Assembly (NCBI GenBank): GCA_937998875.1
Contig: CALLBO010000011.1
Coordinates: 1 to 44,478 of the forward strand
DNA from: an uncultured Granulosicoccaceae bacterium
GTDB taxonomy: Bacteria; Pseudomonadota; Gammaproteobacteria; Granulosicoccales; Granulosicoccaceae
Reading direction: 5' to 3'
DNA: 44,478 nt
The position numbers and the translations under genes are program-made. A model generated the notes under the pieces. The model made no database searches, was not told where the DNA came from, and saw nothing but the letters and a program-made list of their open reading frames with translations. Shown here piece by piece: positions 16,701-24,874 of the stretch; positions within the stretch are counted from its first letter, which is position 1; every line of letters starts with the position of its first letter.

Positions 16701-17285
16701 CAGTTCTTCGTCTATCAATACCCGTTTCGAGGTTATGGTGACAACTACGGTGTGGAAAGAACGGCGCCTACCGATTCAACACCGGGCACTTATTCACCTG
16801 CTACGGTTTTAGATTTATATGACACTACCAGCAATATAATTGCCGGGGGAACAGAGACTGAGATCACGCAGGCCAAGGCGGCTCTTGCTGCGGCGAAGGG
16901 CTGGCGTATAGTCATGGAGAGTGCGGGTGAGAAAGTACTCGATCGCTCTTCAACGTTTGAAGGGGTAGTGCGGTTTGTGAGTTATGTTCCTGCAATTCCG
17001 CAAGGCCCGTGTGACCCGAGCCTTGGTAATAGCTTTTACTACGCTGTGAATCTCCTCGACGGCACGCCGTTTGAAGATCTGAATGAAGGGTCGACGGATC
17101 CGCACAATAAGGATAATCGAAAGAAGGAACTACCCACTCCGGGAATAGCGCCGCCGGTAACCACGATATTTGTTGAGAACGGGGGCAGCATCACCCCGAC
17201 AGATGTATCAGGCATAAACACAGTACATGAATGGGACAATGTGGAGCTGTTGAAGCGTTGGTTCTGGGCTGAAAATCCGGAGTAA
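13701..17285 (+). CDS. PilY1-like protein 1: VWA, PilY1 propeller, inserted F5/8C domain
   Basis: A 1194-residue exported protein. The signal peptide ends HPVWA before DDIEIYF. A von Willebrand A domain (about 52-370) keeps the MIDAS residues: DASGS at 59-63, a downstream GTPTVG Thr and FLTDGEPW Asp. The C-terminal half is the PilY1/PilC beta-propeller, with GDPLHSNPVV, FFGTNEGFLHAID, AGMRRGGRNYYALDV and GGYDPAQ. A DNDKNGLID calcium-type loop starts near residue 764; in PilY1 such a site controls pilus retraction. About residues 595-740 are an extra F5/8-type-C (discoidin-like) domain (ATQSSTGYGGHAARAIDG, then WLDIDLGAVSDVTEVTVWNR), absent from the paralogue at 17537. Role: pilus-tip or surface adhesin (family). 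The frame opens at TTG 13668. ATG 13701 is preferred because it aligns with the paralogue residue by residue. No pilin genes are nearby. Confidence 0.87.
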   Translation: MSNKALLCKHYWSKRLRTGAAACLLSMFSLHPVWADDIEIYFNSANGANVKPNLLFILDASGSMDAYDCADSPAQYEICNDGTENGDNTRLERMVVAMENVLSSLSDDLNVGLMRFSGWHGGSIIYPVSDLAEPGVRAELSEQINDIVAGGGTPTVGAFEEAWRYYSGSAVNHGKLRSTGQYNRVSHPDSYAGGYVDGRGTNCDDDDLNHVDCENEHIDGSPVYTSPIAAECQANYVIFLTDGEPWVGWDDTPEYPDVYNATVAQGVALNGGACSGTDVHRLCGVEYAGAMAPPEADEADDDIPNVITHTIGFNIQDDWLSDVATAGKGDYFSAESSGDLVTAIAEIIQTVPEAGSTFVAPSVTIDQVSRLSHNDEVYLALFNPKATTKWIGNLKKFEFKGANPTLKDWDGVDAIDAATGEFVPESRSFWSATADGDSVESGGAASHLDMDSRNMYSNLAAGNADLTVGANEIKFSNVSNAMIGAADDAERTNFINWLAGVDVKDEDRDGATNDARKHIGDPLHSNPVVVAYEPDDTNDPNSLVFFGTNEGFLHAIDTEDGAEEYAFMPKELMPNVPILYEDMPLGRTGFQATPSPVQLSPVGATQSSTGYGGHAARAIDGNTSGDWGMSSITHTNLESQPWLDIDLGAVSDVTEVTVWNRTNCCSDRLSDFHVLISESPFTGTLSSNLTDPDITSYFHSGTLSGSSVSIPIVGTGQYVRIQLQGSNYLSLAEVSITGTAASASGAVRSKPYGMDGKLTLRTIDNDKNGLIDDSESDKAYLYAGMRRGGRNYYALDVSTRDEPEFKWSILGGQGDFAELGQTWSKLISTKIKVGTTEKDVLVFGGGYDPAQDSKETRSADTQGRAIYIVDADTGALIWSGGHPQNQPAASSKHYSFASMEYSIPADLAIVPDTSTGYLSQIYVGDMGGRLWRFDINNGSAIGDLVDGGIIADFGADDAPGARRFFATPDLSLSKIDNKLMLNIAIGSGYRAHPLNRTIEDQFFVYQYPFRGYGDNYGVERTAPTDSTPGTYSPATVLDLYDTTSNIIAGGTETEITQAKAALAAAKGWRIVMESAGEKVLDRSSTFEGVVRFVSYVPAIPQGPCDPSLGNSFYYAVNLLDGTPFEDLNEGSTDPHNKDNRKKELPTPGIAPPVTTIFVENGGSITPTDVSGINTVHEWDNVELLKRWFWAENPE

Positions 17286-17296
17286 CTTACCAGGGT

Positions 17297-17325
17297 AAGA
17301 CTGGCTGTATAGCAAGCCAGTCTTT
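17297..17325 (+). terminator. Rho-independent terminator after pilY1-like gene 1
   Basis: A perfect 10-bp stem AAGACTGGCT (17297-17306) pairs with AGCCAGTCTT (17315-17324) around an eight-base loop, 12 bp after the stop codon. The T-run is short. It resembles the terminator at 20716-20747, as if duplicated with the gene. Confidence 0.75.
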
Positions 17326-17524
17326 AGTTGAAGATAGATCTTGTACATTCTTAGTGACTTTTAATTCGTGTGCCTCCGCTAAAAACAGCGATGAATGTGC
17401 GTGCTTTCACAGTTAACTGATGAAATTTGGTTATTCCATTCCACTCTACTCTCCTTGCGCTGTCCGATAAGTTAAAGATTCGGCTTTAGCTGCCACTATT
17501 TTGTCGTGAATTCAGATGGTTGCT

Positions 17525-17530
17525 GAGGAG
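17525..17530 (+). promoter_or_regulatory. Ribosome-binding site selecting GTG 17537
   Basis: GAGGAG lies six bases before GTG 17537 and inside the longer open frame that begins with ATG 17516. The ATG has no good Shine-Dalgarno. Starting at the GTG also makes the N-terminus collinear with the upstream paralogue. Confidence 0.6.
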
Positions 17531-17536
17531 AGTTGT

Positions 17537-20500
17537 GTGTCAACGAGGATATTAGAAAGCCTGCTTAGCTGCGCCGGCAAGTTGCGAGTCGGACTGGCTG
17601 CTTTAGCGTTAAGTTTGTTTTCATTGCATCCGGTCTGGGCAGACGATACGGAAATCTACTTCAACGCTACCCACTCTGCTGGCGTCAAGCCGAACCTGTT
17701 ATTCATTCTTGATGCATCTTTGTCAATGAACTGGTTCGACTGCGATGATGGCAGTGTATTAAAAGGTAACACTCATTGTAATGATGGTACGGTGAATGGT
17801 GAAACCAGCCGGCTTGATCGAATGGTTGTTGCCATGGAACAGGTACTGGCCACACTGCCTAATGATCTGAATGTTGGCATCATGCGGTTTGGTGGTTACG
17901 ATGGTGGCAGAATCATATACCCAATAACGGATCTTGCAGAACCTGGTGTCAGGGATGAAATAGATAGTGTTATAAAAGACATCGTGGCAGTGATAGGGAC
18001 ACCAACGGTCGGTGCTTTGGAGGAAACTTATCGATACTTCTCCGGCTTGCCGGTAAAGCACGGGGCCGTCAGAGCAATCACCAATCAGGACGTGAGTAAA
18101 CGCTATAGCAGAGTATCCCATCCTGATACCTATACAGGAGGTCAGCTGGCGGGTAGAGGGACCTGTAGCGATGATGATCTTAATAGCACTGATTGTCAGT
18201 ATGAGCATGTCGCTGGTAGTCCCGTTTACAAATCTCCTATCGTAAGTGAATGTCAGTCAAACTATGCGATTTTATTGACAGATGGCGCGCCCTGGGTAGG
18301 AAGCACAGCGAACGTACCACCTGTTTATGACGAGACGATCGAAACAATTAAAGCGCTGAATGGTGGTGACTGTAAAGGCGTAGGTAGGCACGGTCTGTGT
18401 GGCGAGGAAATGTCCAGCTACATGCATAACAATGACATTATGATTGACAGCGTGATGCCCGGTAACCAGACAATCACCACACATTCAATTGGTTTTAATA
18501 TTAAAAGTGACTGGATAAAAAATGTTGCAATTGAAGGTGGTGGTGAATACTTTGAGGCGGAATCATCGGCAGACCTGATTGATGCTATCGATGGAATTGT
18601 AGGGTTGGTATCAGAGTCTGGTACAACCATTGTGGCGCCGAGCGTGACGATAGATCAGTTCAGTCGATTATCACATCGCGAAGAAATCTATCTGGCGTTG
18701 TTCAAGCCACAAAAAACCGCTAATTGGGTAGGTAATCTCAAGAAGTACAAGTTTGCAGGCGCTGATTCCTCACTTCAAGGTCAGGGTGGAACTGATGCGA
18801 TTGATCCAGACACCGGAGAGTTCTTACCAGAGTCAAAAAGTTTCTGGTCTGCAGCTGCAGATGGCAGTGATGTTCTCTATGGAGGCGCTGCGGCTGAGCA
18901 GACAACGGGTAACCGTAAATGGCAGAATCGAAAAATATACAGTTATCTTGAAACCGGGACTGACTTAACTAGTGCTGCGAACAGGTTTAAGTGGAATAGT
19001 GCACCGGCTGCGGCGTTTGGTGTGGCCAGCAATCAGGAACGAGGAGCGCTTGTCAGGTGGGCCAGAGGCGCTGATGAAAAGGATGAAGACGAAGATGGTG
19101 ATATCACTGATACCAGAAATCATATCGGTGATCCGCTGCACTCGAATCCTGTGGTTGTGACGTACGGGCTTGAAGGCACTCAGACGCTCAACGAAGATAA
19201 TCCCTACTCAATAGTATTCTTTGGCACCAATCAGGGTCTTCTACACGCGATAGATACAAGAAGCGGTATTGAAAGATATGCTTTCCTTCCCAAGGAGTTG
19301 TATCCTAATTTGAAGGTTTTGTTTGATAATGAGACGTTAAGTCGAGGTGAAGTCAAACCCTATGGTCTGGATGGAGGCATAACACTCAAGACTGTTGACA
19401 ATAACAACAACGGTATGATTGAGCACGACGATGCTGATACGGCTCACTTGTATTTTGGCATGCGTCGGGGTGGTCGGAACTACTATGCACTGGATGTCAG
19501 CAAGAAGCTGGAGCCACACTTCAAGTGGAGTATTCTTGGTGGACCTACCGGTCAGGCTGACTTTGCCGAGCTTGGTGAAACCTGGTCGAAACCTCTCTCT
19601 GCAAAAATTAAGGTTGGTAGCACAGAAAAAGAGGTGCTGGTTTTCGGTGGAGGATACGATCCATCACAGGATAATAAGGAGACCCGGAGTGCGGATAGTC
19701 AAGGTCGAGCGATATACATTGTTGATGCCGATGACGGTACACTGATCTGGAGTGGTGGTCATCCGCAAAACCAGCCTGCAGCCAGCACTAAACACTACAG
19801 TTTTGCGAGTATGGACTACAGCATTCCTGCTGACCTTTCAATAGTGAATGATCCGTCTACTGGTTATCTGTCTCAGATATATGCAGGTGATATGGGTGGC
19901 AGGATGTGGCGTTTTGATATCGATAACGGTAGCGCAATCGCAGATCTTGTCGAAGGCGGCATAATTGCAGATTTCGGTGATGACACTAAAGCAGGCGCAC
20001 GTCGTTTTTACGCAGCACCGGATCTGTCATTGTCTAAAGTAGATGGCGAGCTTAAGATAAACATCGCCATTGGATCCGGGTATCGTGCACACCCATTGAA
20101 TCGGAAAATCCAGGATCAGTTTATTGTACTTCAATACCCGTACAATGGCCTTGGGGGCGGTAACTACGGGGTGGGTAAAGATTCGGGTGGTTATGAAGCG
20201 ATCACGCTGTCACATCTGTTTGACACCACCAACAATCTGATCGCCGAGGGCACCGAATCCCAGATGGATCAAGCCAGGGATGATCTCGCCGACGCAGAGG
20301 GTTGGTATATTTCGATGGACCCGGCTGAAAAAATACTCGATCGTTCATCAACGTTTGAAGGGGTGGTGCGGTTTGTAAGTTATGTGCCCTCAGTACCGAC
20401 GGGGCCATGCGATCCGAGTCTTGGCAATAGCTACTACTATGCGGTGAACCTTCAGGACGGTACGCCGTTTGAAGATATAAACGAGGGAGTAACTGATCCG

Positions 20501-20683
20501 CATAAAAAGGAATTCCGGAAAAAAGGTTTTCCGAATCCAGGAATATCTCCACCGATCTCAACGATATTTGTCGAAAACGGCAATACAGTTACTCCGGTAG
20601 ATGTTTCCGGTGTGAATAAGGTGCATGAATGGGGTGATGTGGAACTGCTAAAGCGGTGGTTCTGGGCGGAAAATCCTGAATAG
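17537..20683 (+). CDS. PilY1-like protein 2: VWA plus PilY1 propeller
   Basis: A 1048-residue paralogue of the preceding gene. The signal peptide again ends HPVWA. The VWA domain has DASLS at 59-63 (MIDAS DxSxS kept), GTPTVG and LLTDGAPW. The PilY1 propeller follows with GDPLHSNPVV, FFGTNQGLLHAID, FGMRRGGRNYYALDV and GGYDPSQD. The calcium-type loop is DNNNNGMIE at about 621-629, altered from that of protein 1. The F5/8C domain is absent: the sequence runs from LSRGEVKPYG directly into the propeller. Both proteins end in a near-identical tail (HEW, VELLKRWFWAENPE). The propeller DNA around 19500-20060 is strikingly similar to 16100-16660, whereas the VWA regions differ more. Role by family: type IV pilus-associated adhesin and mechanosensor, exported to the surface. 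The duplication implies two adhesin variants with different ligand modules. Confidence 0.87.
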   Translation: MSTRILESLLSCAGKLRVGLAALALSLFSLHPVWADDTEIYFNATHSAGVKPNLLFILDASLSMNWFDCDDGSVLKGNTHCNDGTVNGETSRLDRMVVAMEQVLATLPNDLNVGIMRFGGYDGGRIIYPITDLAEPGVRDEIDSVIKDIVAVIGTPTVGALEETYRYFSGLPVKHGAVRAITNQDVSKRYSRVSHPDTYTGGQLAGRGTCSDDDLNSTDCQYEHVAGSPVYKSPIVSECQSNYAILLTDGAPWVGSTANVPPVYDETIETIKALNGGDCKGVGRHGLCGEEMSSYMHNNDIMIDSVMPGNQTITTHSIGFNIKSDWIKNVAIEGGGEYFEAESSADLIDAIDGIVGLVSESGTTIVAPSVTIDQFSRLSHREEIYLALFKPQKTANWVGNLKKYKFAGADSSLQGQGGTDAIDPDTGEFLPESKSFWSAAADGSDVLYGGAAAEQTTGNRKWQNRKIYSYLETGTDLTSAANRFKWNSAPAAAFGVASNQERGALVRWARGADEKDEDEDGDITDTRNHIGDPLHSNPVVVTYGLEGTQTLNEDNPYSIVFFGTNQGLLHAIDTRSGIERYAFLPKELYPNLKVLFDNETLSRGEVKPYGLDGGITLKTVDNNNNGMIEHDDADTAHLYFGMRRGGRNYYALDVSKKLEPHFKWSILGGPTGQADFAELGETWSKPLSAKIKVGSTEKEVLVFGGGYDPSQDNKETRSADSQGRAIYIVDADDGTLIWSGGHPQNQPAASTKHYSFASMDYSIPADLSIVNDPSTGYLSQIYAGDMGGRMWRFDIDNGSAIADLVEGGIIADFGDDTKAGARRFYAAPDLSLSKVDGELKINIAIGSGYRAHPLNRKIQDQFIVLQYPYNGLGGGNYGVGKDSGGYEAITLSHLFDTTNNLIAEGTESQMDQARDDLADAEGWYISMDPAEKILDRSSTFEGVVRFVSYVPSVPTGPCDPSLGNSYYYAVNLQDGTPFEDINEGVTDPHKKEFRKKGFPNPGISPPISTIFVENGNTVTPVDVSGVNKVHEWGDVELLKRWFWAENPE

Positions 20684-20715
20684 GTAAGTATCGTAGTAGT
20701 GAAAATAGGTAGTAA

Positions 20716-20747
20716 AAGACTGGCTGCATTTTATGCAGCCAGTTTTG
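20716..20747 (+). terminator. Rho-independent terminator after pilY1-like gene 2
   Basis: An 11-bp perfect stem ACTGGCTGCAT (20719-20729) and ATGCAGCCAGT (20733-20743) closes a TTT loop. Flanking AAAAG and TTTTGG extend it. It lies 36 bp after the stop codon. The stem begins with the same GACTGGCTG as the terminator at 17297. Confidence 0.85.
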
Positions 20748-20868
20748 GTTTTCACCCATCGGTCTGTAAGTTATGCTGCTTCGTAGGGGGATAAGCTTGC
20801 GCATACACCAAACTTGCTGTTAAGACCGGGTAGCTATGTTTCTGAAGTGCCGCACAGTGAGAAGCTGT

Positions 20869-20920
20869 AAAGCCACCCTCCCTTTGGGAGGGTCCGAGTC
20901 TAAGCTCGGGGGAGGGCTTT
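20869..20920. repeat. Structured intergenic element: possible three-way junction
   Basis: The outer stem AAAGCC (20869-20874) pairs with GGCTTT (20915-20920). Inside lie hairpin CCCTCCC-TTT-GGGAGGG (20876-20892) and hairpin CCGAG-TCTAAG-CTCGG (20894-20909). An alternative long pairing of CCCTCC with GGAGGG near the 3' end is also possible. The element lies between the convergent pilY1-like gene 2 and pelB and may terminate pelB transcription, or be a dispersed structured repeat. Confidence 0.55.
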
Positions 20921-20971
20921 GTCGCACGGTAAGATTCGCTTTGGCTTTAGGTTTTAGTCAATAACAACCCA

Positions 20972-23900
20972 CTAGAAGTGATTGGTGTACTGAATCCCGA
21001 AAGTTGAGAAAGACGGTGATTCGTCAAGCGGTTGTTGCGCCTGGCGATCATGTTGAACCTTAAAGCTCAACTCATCATTACCCAGCACTCTAAATCCGGC
21101 ACCTGCCTCTATGCTAAGGGCAGTGGTATCGGATGGCCAGCTGTGACCCATTCGTGCGGCAACACTGTAACGCGGACTTGCAGCAGATGGATAGTCTGAT
21201 CGAATCCCACCGCGTAGCCACGATGCTTTGAGTGCCACCTGTTGCGTTTCATCGGCAAGGAAACGGCTTAAGTCTGACAGTGCTTCGCGATCATTCTTCT
21301 CGCCGCTTGCCTCAATGCCCATCGTCCAGCTGTTGCTGCCAAGTGTGCCGGTTGAGCCAAGTTCAATTCTAGCGCCAACGCCACGTGCAATACGTTCATT
21401 GGTGTCGCGGGTTGCCAGTTCATTCACGTTACCACTGATTCTAACGAACTCGCGATTGCCAATATTGTTTTGAAAGCTGACTTCCGCCTTATCTCGTCGT
21501 GCGGCGAGTCGAAACTCTGCGGAGTTGTCTGCAACTTCATTGAAACCGACTTCTGATGATAGCTCACGCTTTCCTAAACGATCTCTAATGTAGTAGGCAC
21601 CGCTGGTGTAGGCAAGTTCGTGATCACCATTGGCGTTCATGCCGGTGGTTACCCGCGCACCATGCAGGCTGTTGCCAAAGTGTGCAGATACGGCTAAGTC
21701 GTTTTCGTTTTTCGCTGTTGTGTCATAGACATCTGAACTCAGGGTATTCCGCTTGTAGTCGAGCTCAAAGCCAATGTCTGCTGAGCTGAGTGTATTACGC
21801 AGCGATAGTGCTGATTCCGTAATATCAAGTCTTCCAAGCTGTTTTTGCGTTAACAGTCCAGCGTAATACCCGGGCCGTGAACTTCGAATTGACATCATAT
21901 TTTCCCGCGCAATATTTCGCTCTTGCGCAGAGGTACTGTTTTGAAGTGTATTACTTGCCAGCACATATGCTTCACGCTCCTGACCGAGCTTGCGCATTGC
22001 AATGAGTTGATCACTGGTAGAGAGCTTGCTGTTTGAACTTGCGAGTATTTCTTCTACAACACCCAGATTGTTTTCGTTGAGTGCCACGGCCAGCCTTTGC
22101 CATGCAGGCGATTGCAATCTGCGTTCATGGGTTTTGGTCATCACGAGGCGGGCGTAGTCGTTACGTTGTGTTGCCAGATACCACGAAGCGGCGAGCTCGC
22201 GGCGCCATGCGCTTTCTTCCGGGGTGGCGTCATCAATGCCTTTAACCAGTCTTTTAGTCCAGGCCTCGTTTTCCGCCGCACTGCCATAGCTTCTCAGTAC
22301 CGATATATAGTCTCTGCCGATACTGTCGATTTCGTTAGCGCTTGCTATTACCTGTGGTAACAGCTGTTGCAGTGAATAGGTCCTTACTTTGTAAGCGTGT
22401 GCGGTGTTGCCAGCCTGCTCGAGTGCATCTGCGAATGACAGCAAAATGTTATAGTCATGATCCCCTCTGACCATTAACTTACTGAACCATCGCAGGCTGG
22501 TGTCGGGTTGTCCGGCACGCAGGTAGCCCACTGCAAACACATTCCAAAGATTGGGTTCTTTTGTCGCTACGTTTTCGTAGTTGCTCAATGTATCCAGTAT
22601 GGACTCATTGTCGGTATCTGTGCCGAGTAGTGTCCAGACAACATTGGCGATCGCGTCGGTGTTTTCAGGTTCTAATTCCAAAAGACTTCGATAGGAATCG
22701 AGAGCGCCTGCGGAATCTGACTTTTTATTGTAGTGATCTGCGATGGTAAGCCAGTAGTCTGGAATCTCACGCACACTGAGAAGATTGCCTGTTGCATCGA
22801 GATATCGTTCGTAGTGAGGATAAACGTTTTCTCTAAATGCCAGGTTAATAGCGGTTAGCAGGAAAGACTCATCCTCTGTTTCACGCCAGAGATTTTCAGC
22901 GGTCAGGATAGCCTGTTCGTAGCTTTTCTTGTCAATCAAAGACTGAACCAGTCGGCGATTCATGTTGTAGCCGAATTCCTGATCATCAAGATGATCCATG
23001 TGCGTTGCAGCCGCTATGACAAGATCGGGCTTTTTATATCTCCAGCCGAGTTCAACCAGTAGCGCCAGTTGATAACCCGTGGCACCGCTGCTGTTAAATT
23101 GATCGATAACGTCGGTGACTGCAGCAGCTTCTACCGGTCTTTTCAAGCGCCATAACAGCTCCATGCGGTTGAGAGATTCCTCGGCAGTGCGACCAAAGGT
23201 TTCAGCATACTGCTCCCAGGTGGCCAGCGCTTCTTCATACTTTACGTGATAGGTTTGTAGAGTCGCCAGTTCGCGAAGCAGCATGGCGTCATTGTTACCG
23301 CCGAGCATATTTTTAATAGCGGCGGCTGCCAGATCAGGTGTGCCGTCCTGTTCGTAGAGTTTAACCAGCTGCATCAGCTGTTCTGTACTCAACGGAGTTG
23401 TCCGACCAATCCTTTGCAGCGTTTCTGCGGCAGTTTTTGAATCCCAGTTAAGTTCTGCAAGACGGAGCAGTTCACGGTCGTTAGCCAGTGACGGGTATCT
23501 GCCAGCCAGGAACTGGCGTTGCTTCATCGCATCATCTACGTTGCCACTCCACTCAAGCAGCTGTGCGAGGCGCAGCTGATACTTGTCATTATCGGGGTCT
23601 TGTTCAAGTAATTTTTTATTCCACACCACTGCTTCTTGCAGACGGTTGCTGGCCTGTGAGAAATCTACCTGCCTTGCCATGGCGTCTACGTCATAAGGCC
23701 GTATCGCAAGGAACTCTTCATTCCATTCCATGGCCTGTTGAGTCATGCCTGTGCTAACGGCGAGAGTGATACCCTCGATCAGCACTTCGCCGCTGTCAGG
23801 GTTGTCTGCAATGCGTTCAAACATCGTCGCGATAGCTTCTTCATTTCTACCAGCGGCAATCAACAGTTGCTGACGCCGACGAGTGAGATCTGACTTGAAC

Positions 23901-24874
23901 TCCTCATCGCTCAGATCACTGATCGTCAGAACATATTCAGCTGCAATACCGGGCTGGTTTGATGCCTCGGCCCATTTGGCTGCTTTTTCCAACCAGAAAA
24001 CGGCTCTGCTGGGTTCAATGTTAGCCAGTCTTGCATACAATGGATAGGCTATGTCAGGCCGGCTGATTTCCAGTGCGAACGACGCCGTTCGGGTAAGCGA
24101 CTGAGCGTTGTCTGGTATTTCAGTGATCAGTTTTTCAACGCTGGATTCGGATCTGGCCAGTTGATCATACTGAAGATGCATTCGTGCGAGTTGAAGGCTA
24201 AAGCGATTGCGTTCCACCAGATCATCTGAGATCGCGACTGCTGCCTCGAAACAATCAACTGCTCCACCGTACATGTTGAATCGTTTCAGTACCTGACCAC
24301 AGTTGGCGAAATTCTCCGCAGCATTTTCCGGGTAGGTTTCTCCCAACAGTTTGTAGTATCGCGACGACAACGCGGGTTGACCAAGATCTGCGCTGAACCC
24401 TGCGGCACGGGAAAGTGTGTCTTTGTCATGCAGTGCGGGTGTTTCGAACAGATCTGTCATCAAGGTGACAAGATTCGCTTTGTAGGAGGCCGAGCTTGCT
24501 TCGTTTTCCGCACCATAGAAACCCGCTGAAGCGGTTTCAAGATTGAGCAGAAAACGATCGCGTGGATCAAGTGTCAGGTTGGGACGCTGGGCCATTAAAA
24601 TACGTGCTTCACGCCAGTTTTTATTACGAATCATATCGTGGATGACTGCAAGCATCTCGTCATCAGACAAATCGCCCGACGCGTTGCGCGCAACGAGGTA
24701 GGCGACATCAAGTTCGTCAATCGTGGTTCTGCTGCCTGCTCTCTCGGCGGGTGAGTAGTCGAAAGTCTCACTCGATGGCATTAACACGACAAATGCTACG
24801 GTTAACAGCAGGGCTATACTCAGCAGATGAAGCCCGGGTATCAGGCTCTCACGCTTTACAGTCGATAATGGCAT
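20972..24874 (-). CDS. pelB: PelB, TPR-rich outer-membrane porin for Pel export
   Basis: The 1300-residue protein has an N-terminal membrane anchor (about 12-32, LIPGLHLLSIALLLTVAFVV). A long array of helical TPR-like repeats follows (about 50-1000; examples WNKKLLEQDPDNDKYQLRLA and AGALDSYRSLLELEPENTDA). The C-terminal beta-barrel (about 1020-1300) ends in Phe, FGIQYTNHF. This is the PelB layout: periplasmic TPRs bind PelA and guide the polysaccharide to the porin. Pseudomonas PelB is about 1190 residues, so this one is slightly longer. The start overlaps the pelA stop by 26 bp, so translation is coupled. pelB is the last gene of the locus. The 200-400 bp beyond it hold a structured element but no further gene on this strand. 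Confidence 0.9.
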   Translation of the reverse strand: MPLSTVKRESLIPGLHLLSIALLLTVAFVVLMPSSETFDYSPAERAGSRTTIDELDVAYLVARNASGDLSDDEMLAVIHDMIRNKNWREARILMAQRPNLTLDPRDRFLLNLETASAGFYGAENEASSASYKANLVTLMTDLFETPALHDKDTLSRAAGFSADLGQPALSSRYYKLLGETYPENAAENFANCGQVLKRFNMYGGAVDCFEAAVAISDDLVERNRFSLQLARMHLQYDQLARSESSVEKLITEIPDNAQSLTRTASFALEISRPDIAYPLYARLANIEPSRAVFWLEKAAKWAEASNQPGIAAEYVLTISDLSDEEFKSDLTRRRQQLLIAAGRNEEAIATMFERIADNPDSGEVLIEGITLAVSTGMTQQAMEWNEEFLAIRPYDVDAMARQVDFSQASNRLQEAVVWNKKLLEQDPDNDKYQLRLAQLLEWSGNVDDAMKQRQFLAGRYPSLANDRELLRLAELNWDSKTAAETLQRIGRTTPLSTEQLMQLVKLYEQDGTPDLAAAAIKNMLGGNNDAMLLRELATLQTYHVKYEEALATWEQYAETFGRTAEESLNRMELLWRLKRPVEAAAVTDVIDQFNSSGATGYQLALLVELGWRYKKPDLVIAAATHMDHLDDQEFGYNMNRRLVQSLIDKKSYEQAILTAENLWRETEDESFLLTAINLAFRENVYPHYERYLDATGNLLSVREIPDYWLTIADHYNKKSDSAGALDSYRSLLELEPENTDAIANVVWTLLGTDTDNESILDTLSNYENVATKEPNLWNVFAVGYLRAGQPDTSLRWFSKLMVRGDHDYNILLSFADALEQAGNTAHAYKVRTYSLQQLLPQVIASANEIDSIGRDYISVLRSYGSAAENEAWTKRLVKGIDDATPEESAWRRELAASWYLATQRNDYARLVMTKTHERRLQSPAWQRLAVALNENNLGVVEEILASSNSKLSTSDQLIAMRKLGQEREAYVLASNTLQNSTSAQERNIARENMMSIRSSRPGYYAGLLTQKQLGRLDITESALSLRNTLSSADIGFELDYKRNTLSSDVYDTTAKNENDLAVSAHFGNSLHGARVTTGMNANGDHELAYTSGAYYIRDRLGKRELSSEVGFNEVADNSAEFRLAARRDKAEVSFQNNIGNREFVRISGNVNELATRDTNERIARGVGARIELGSTGTLGSNSWTMGIEASGEKNDREALSDLSRFLADETQQVALKASWLRGGIRSDYPSAASPRYSVAARMGHSWPSDTTALSIEAGAGFRVLGNDELSFKVQHDRQAQQPLDESPSFSTFGIQYTNHF

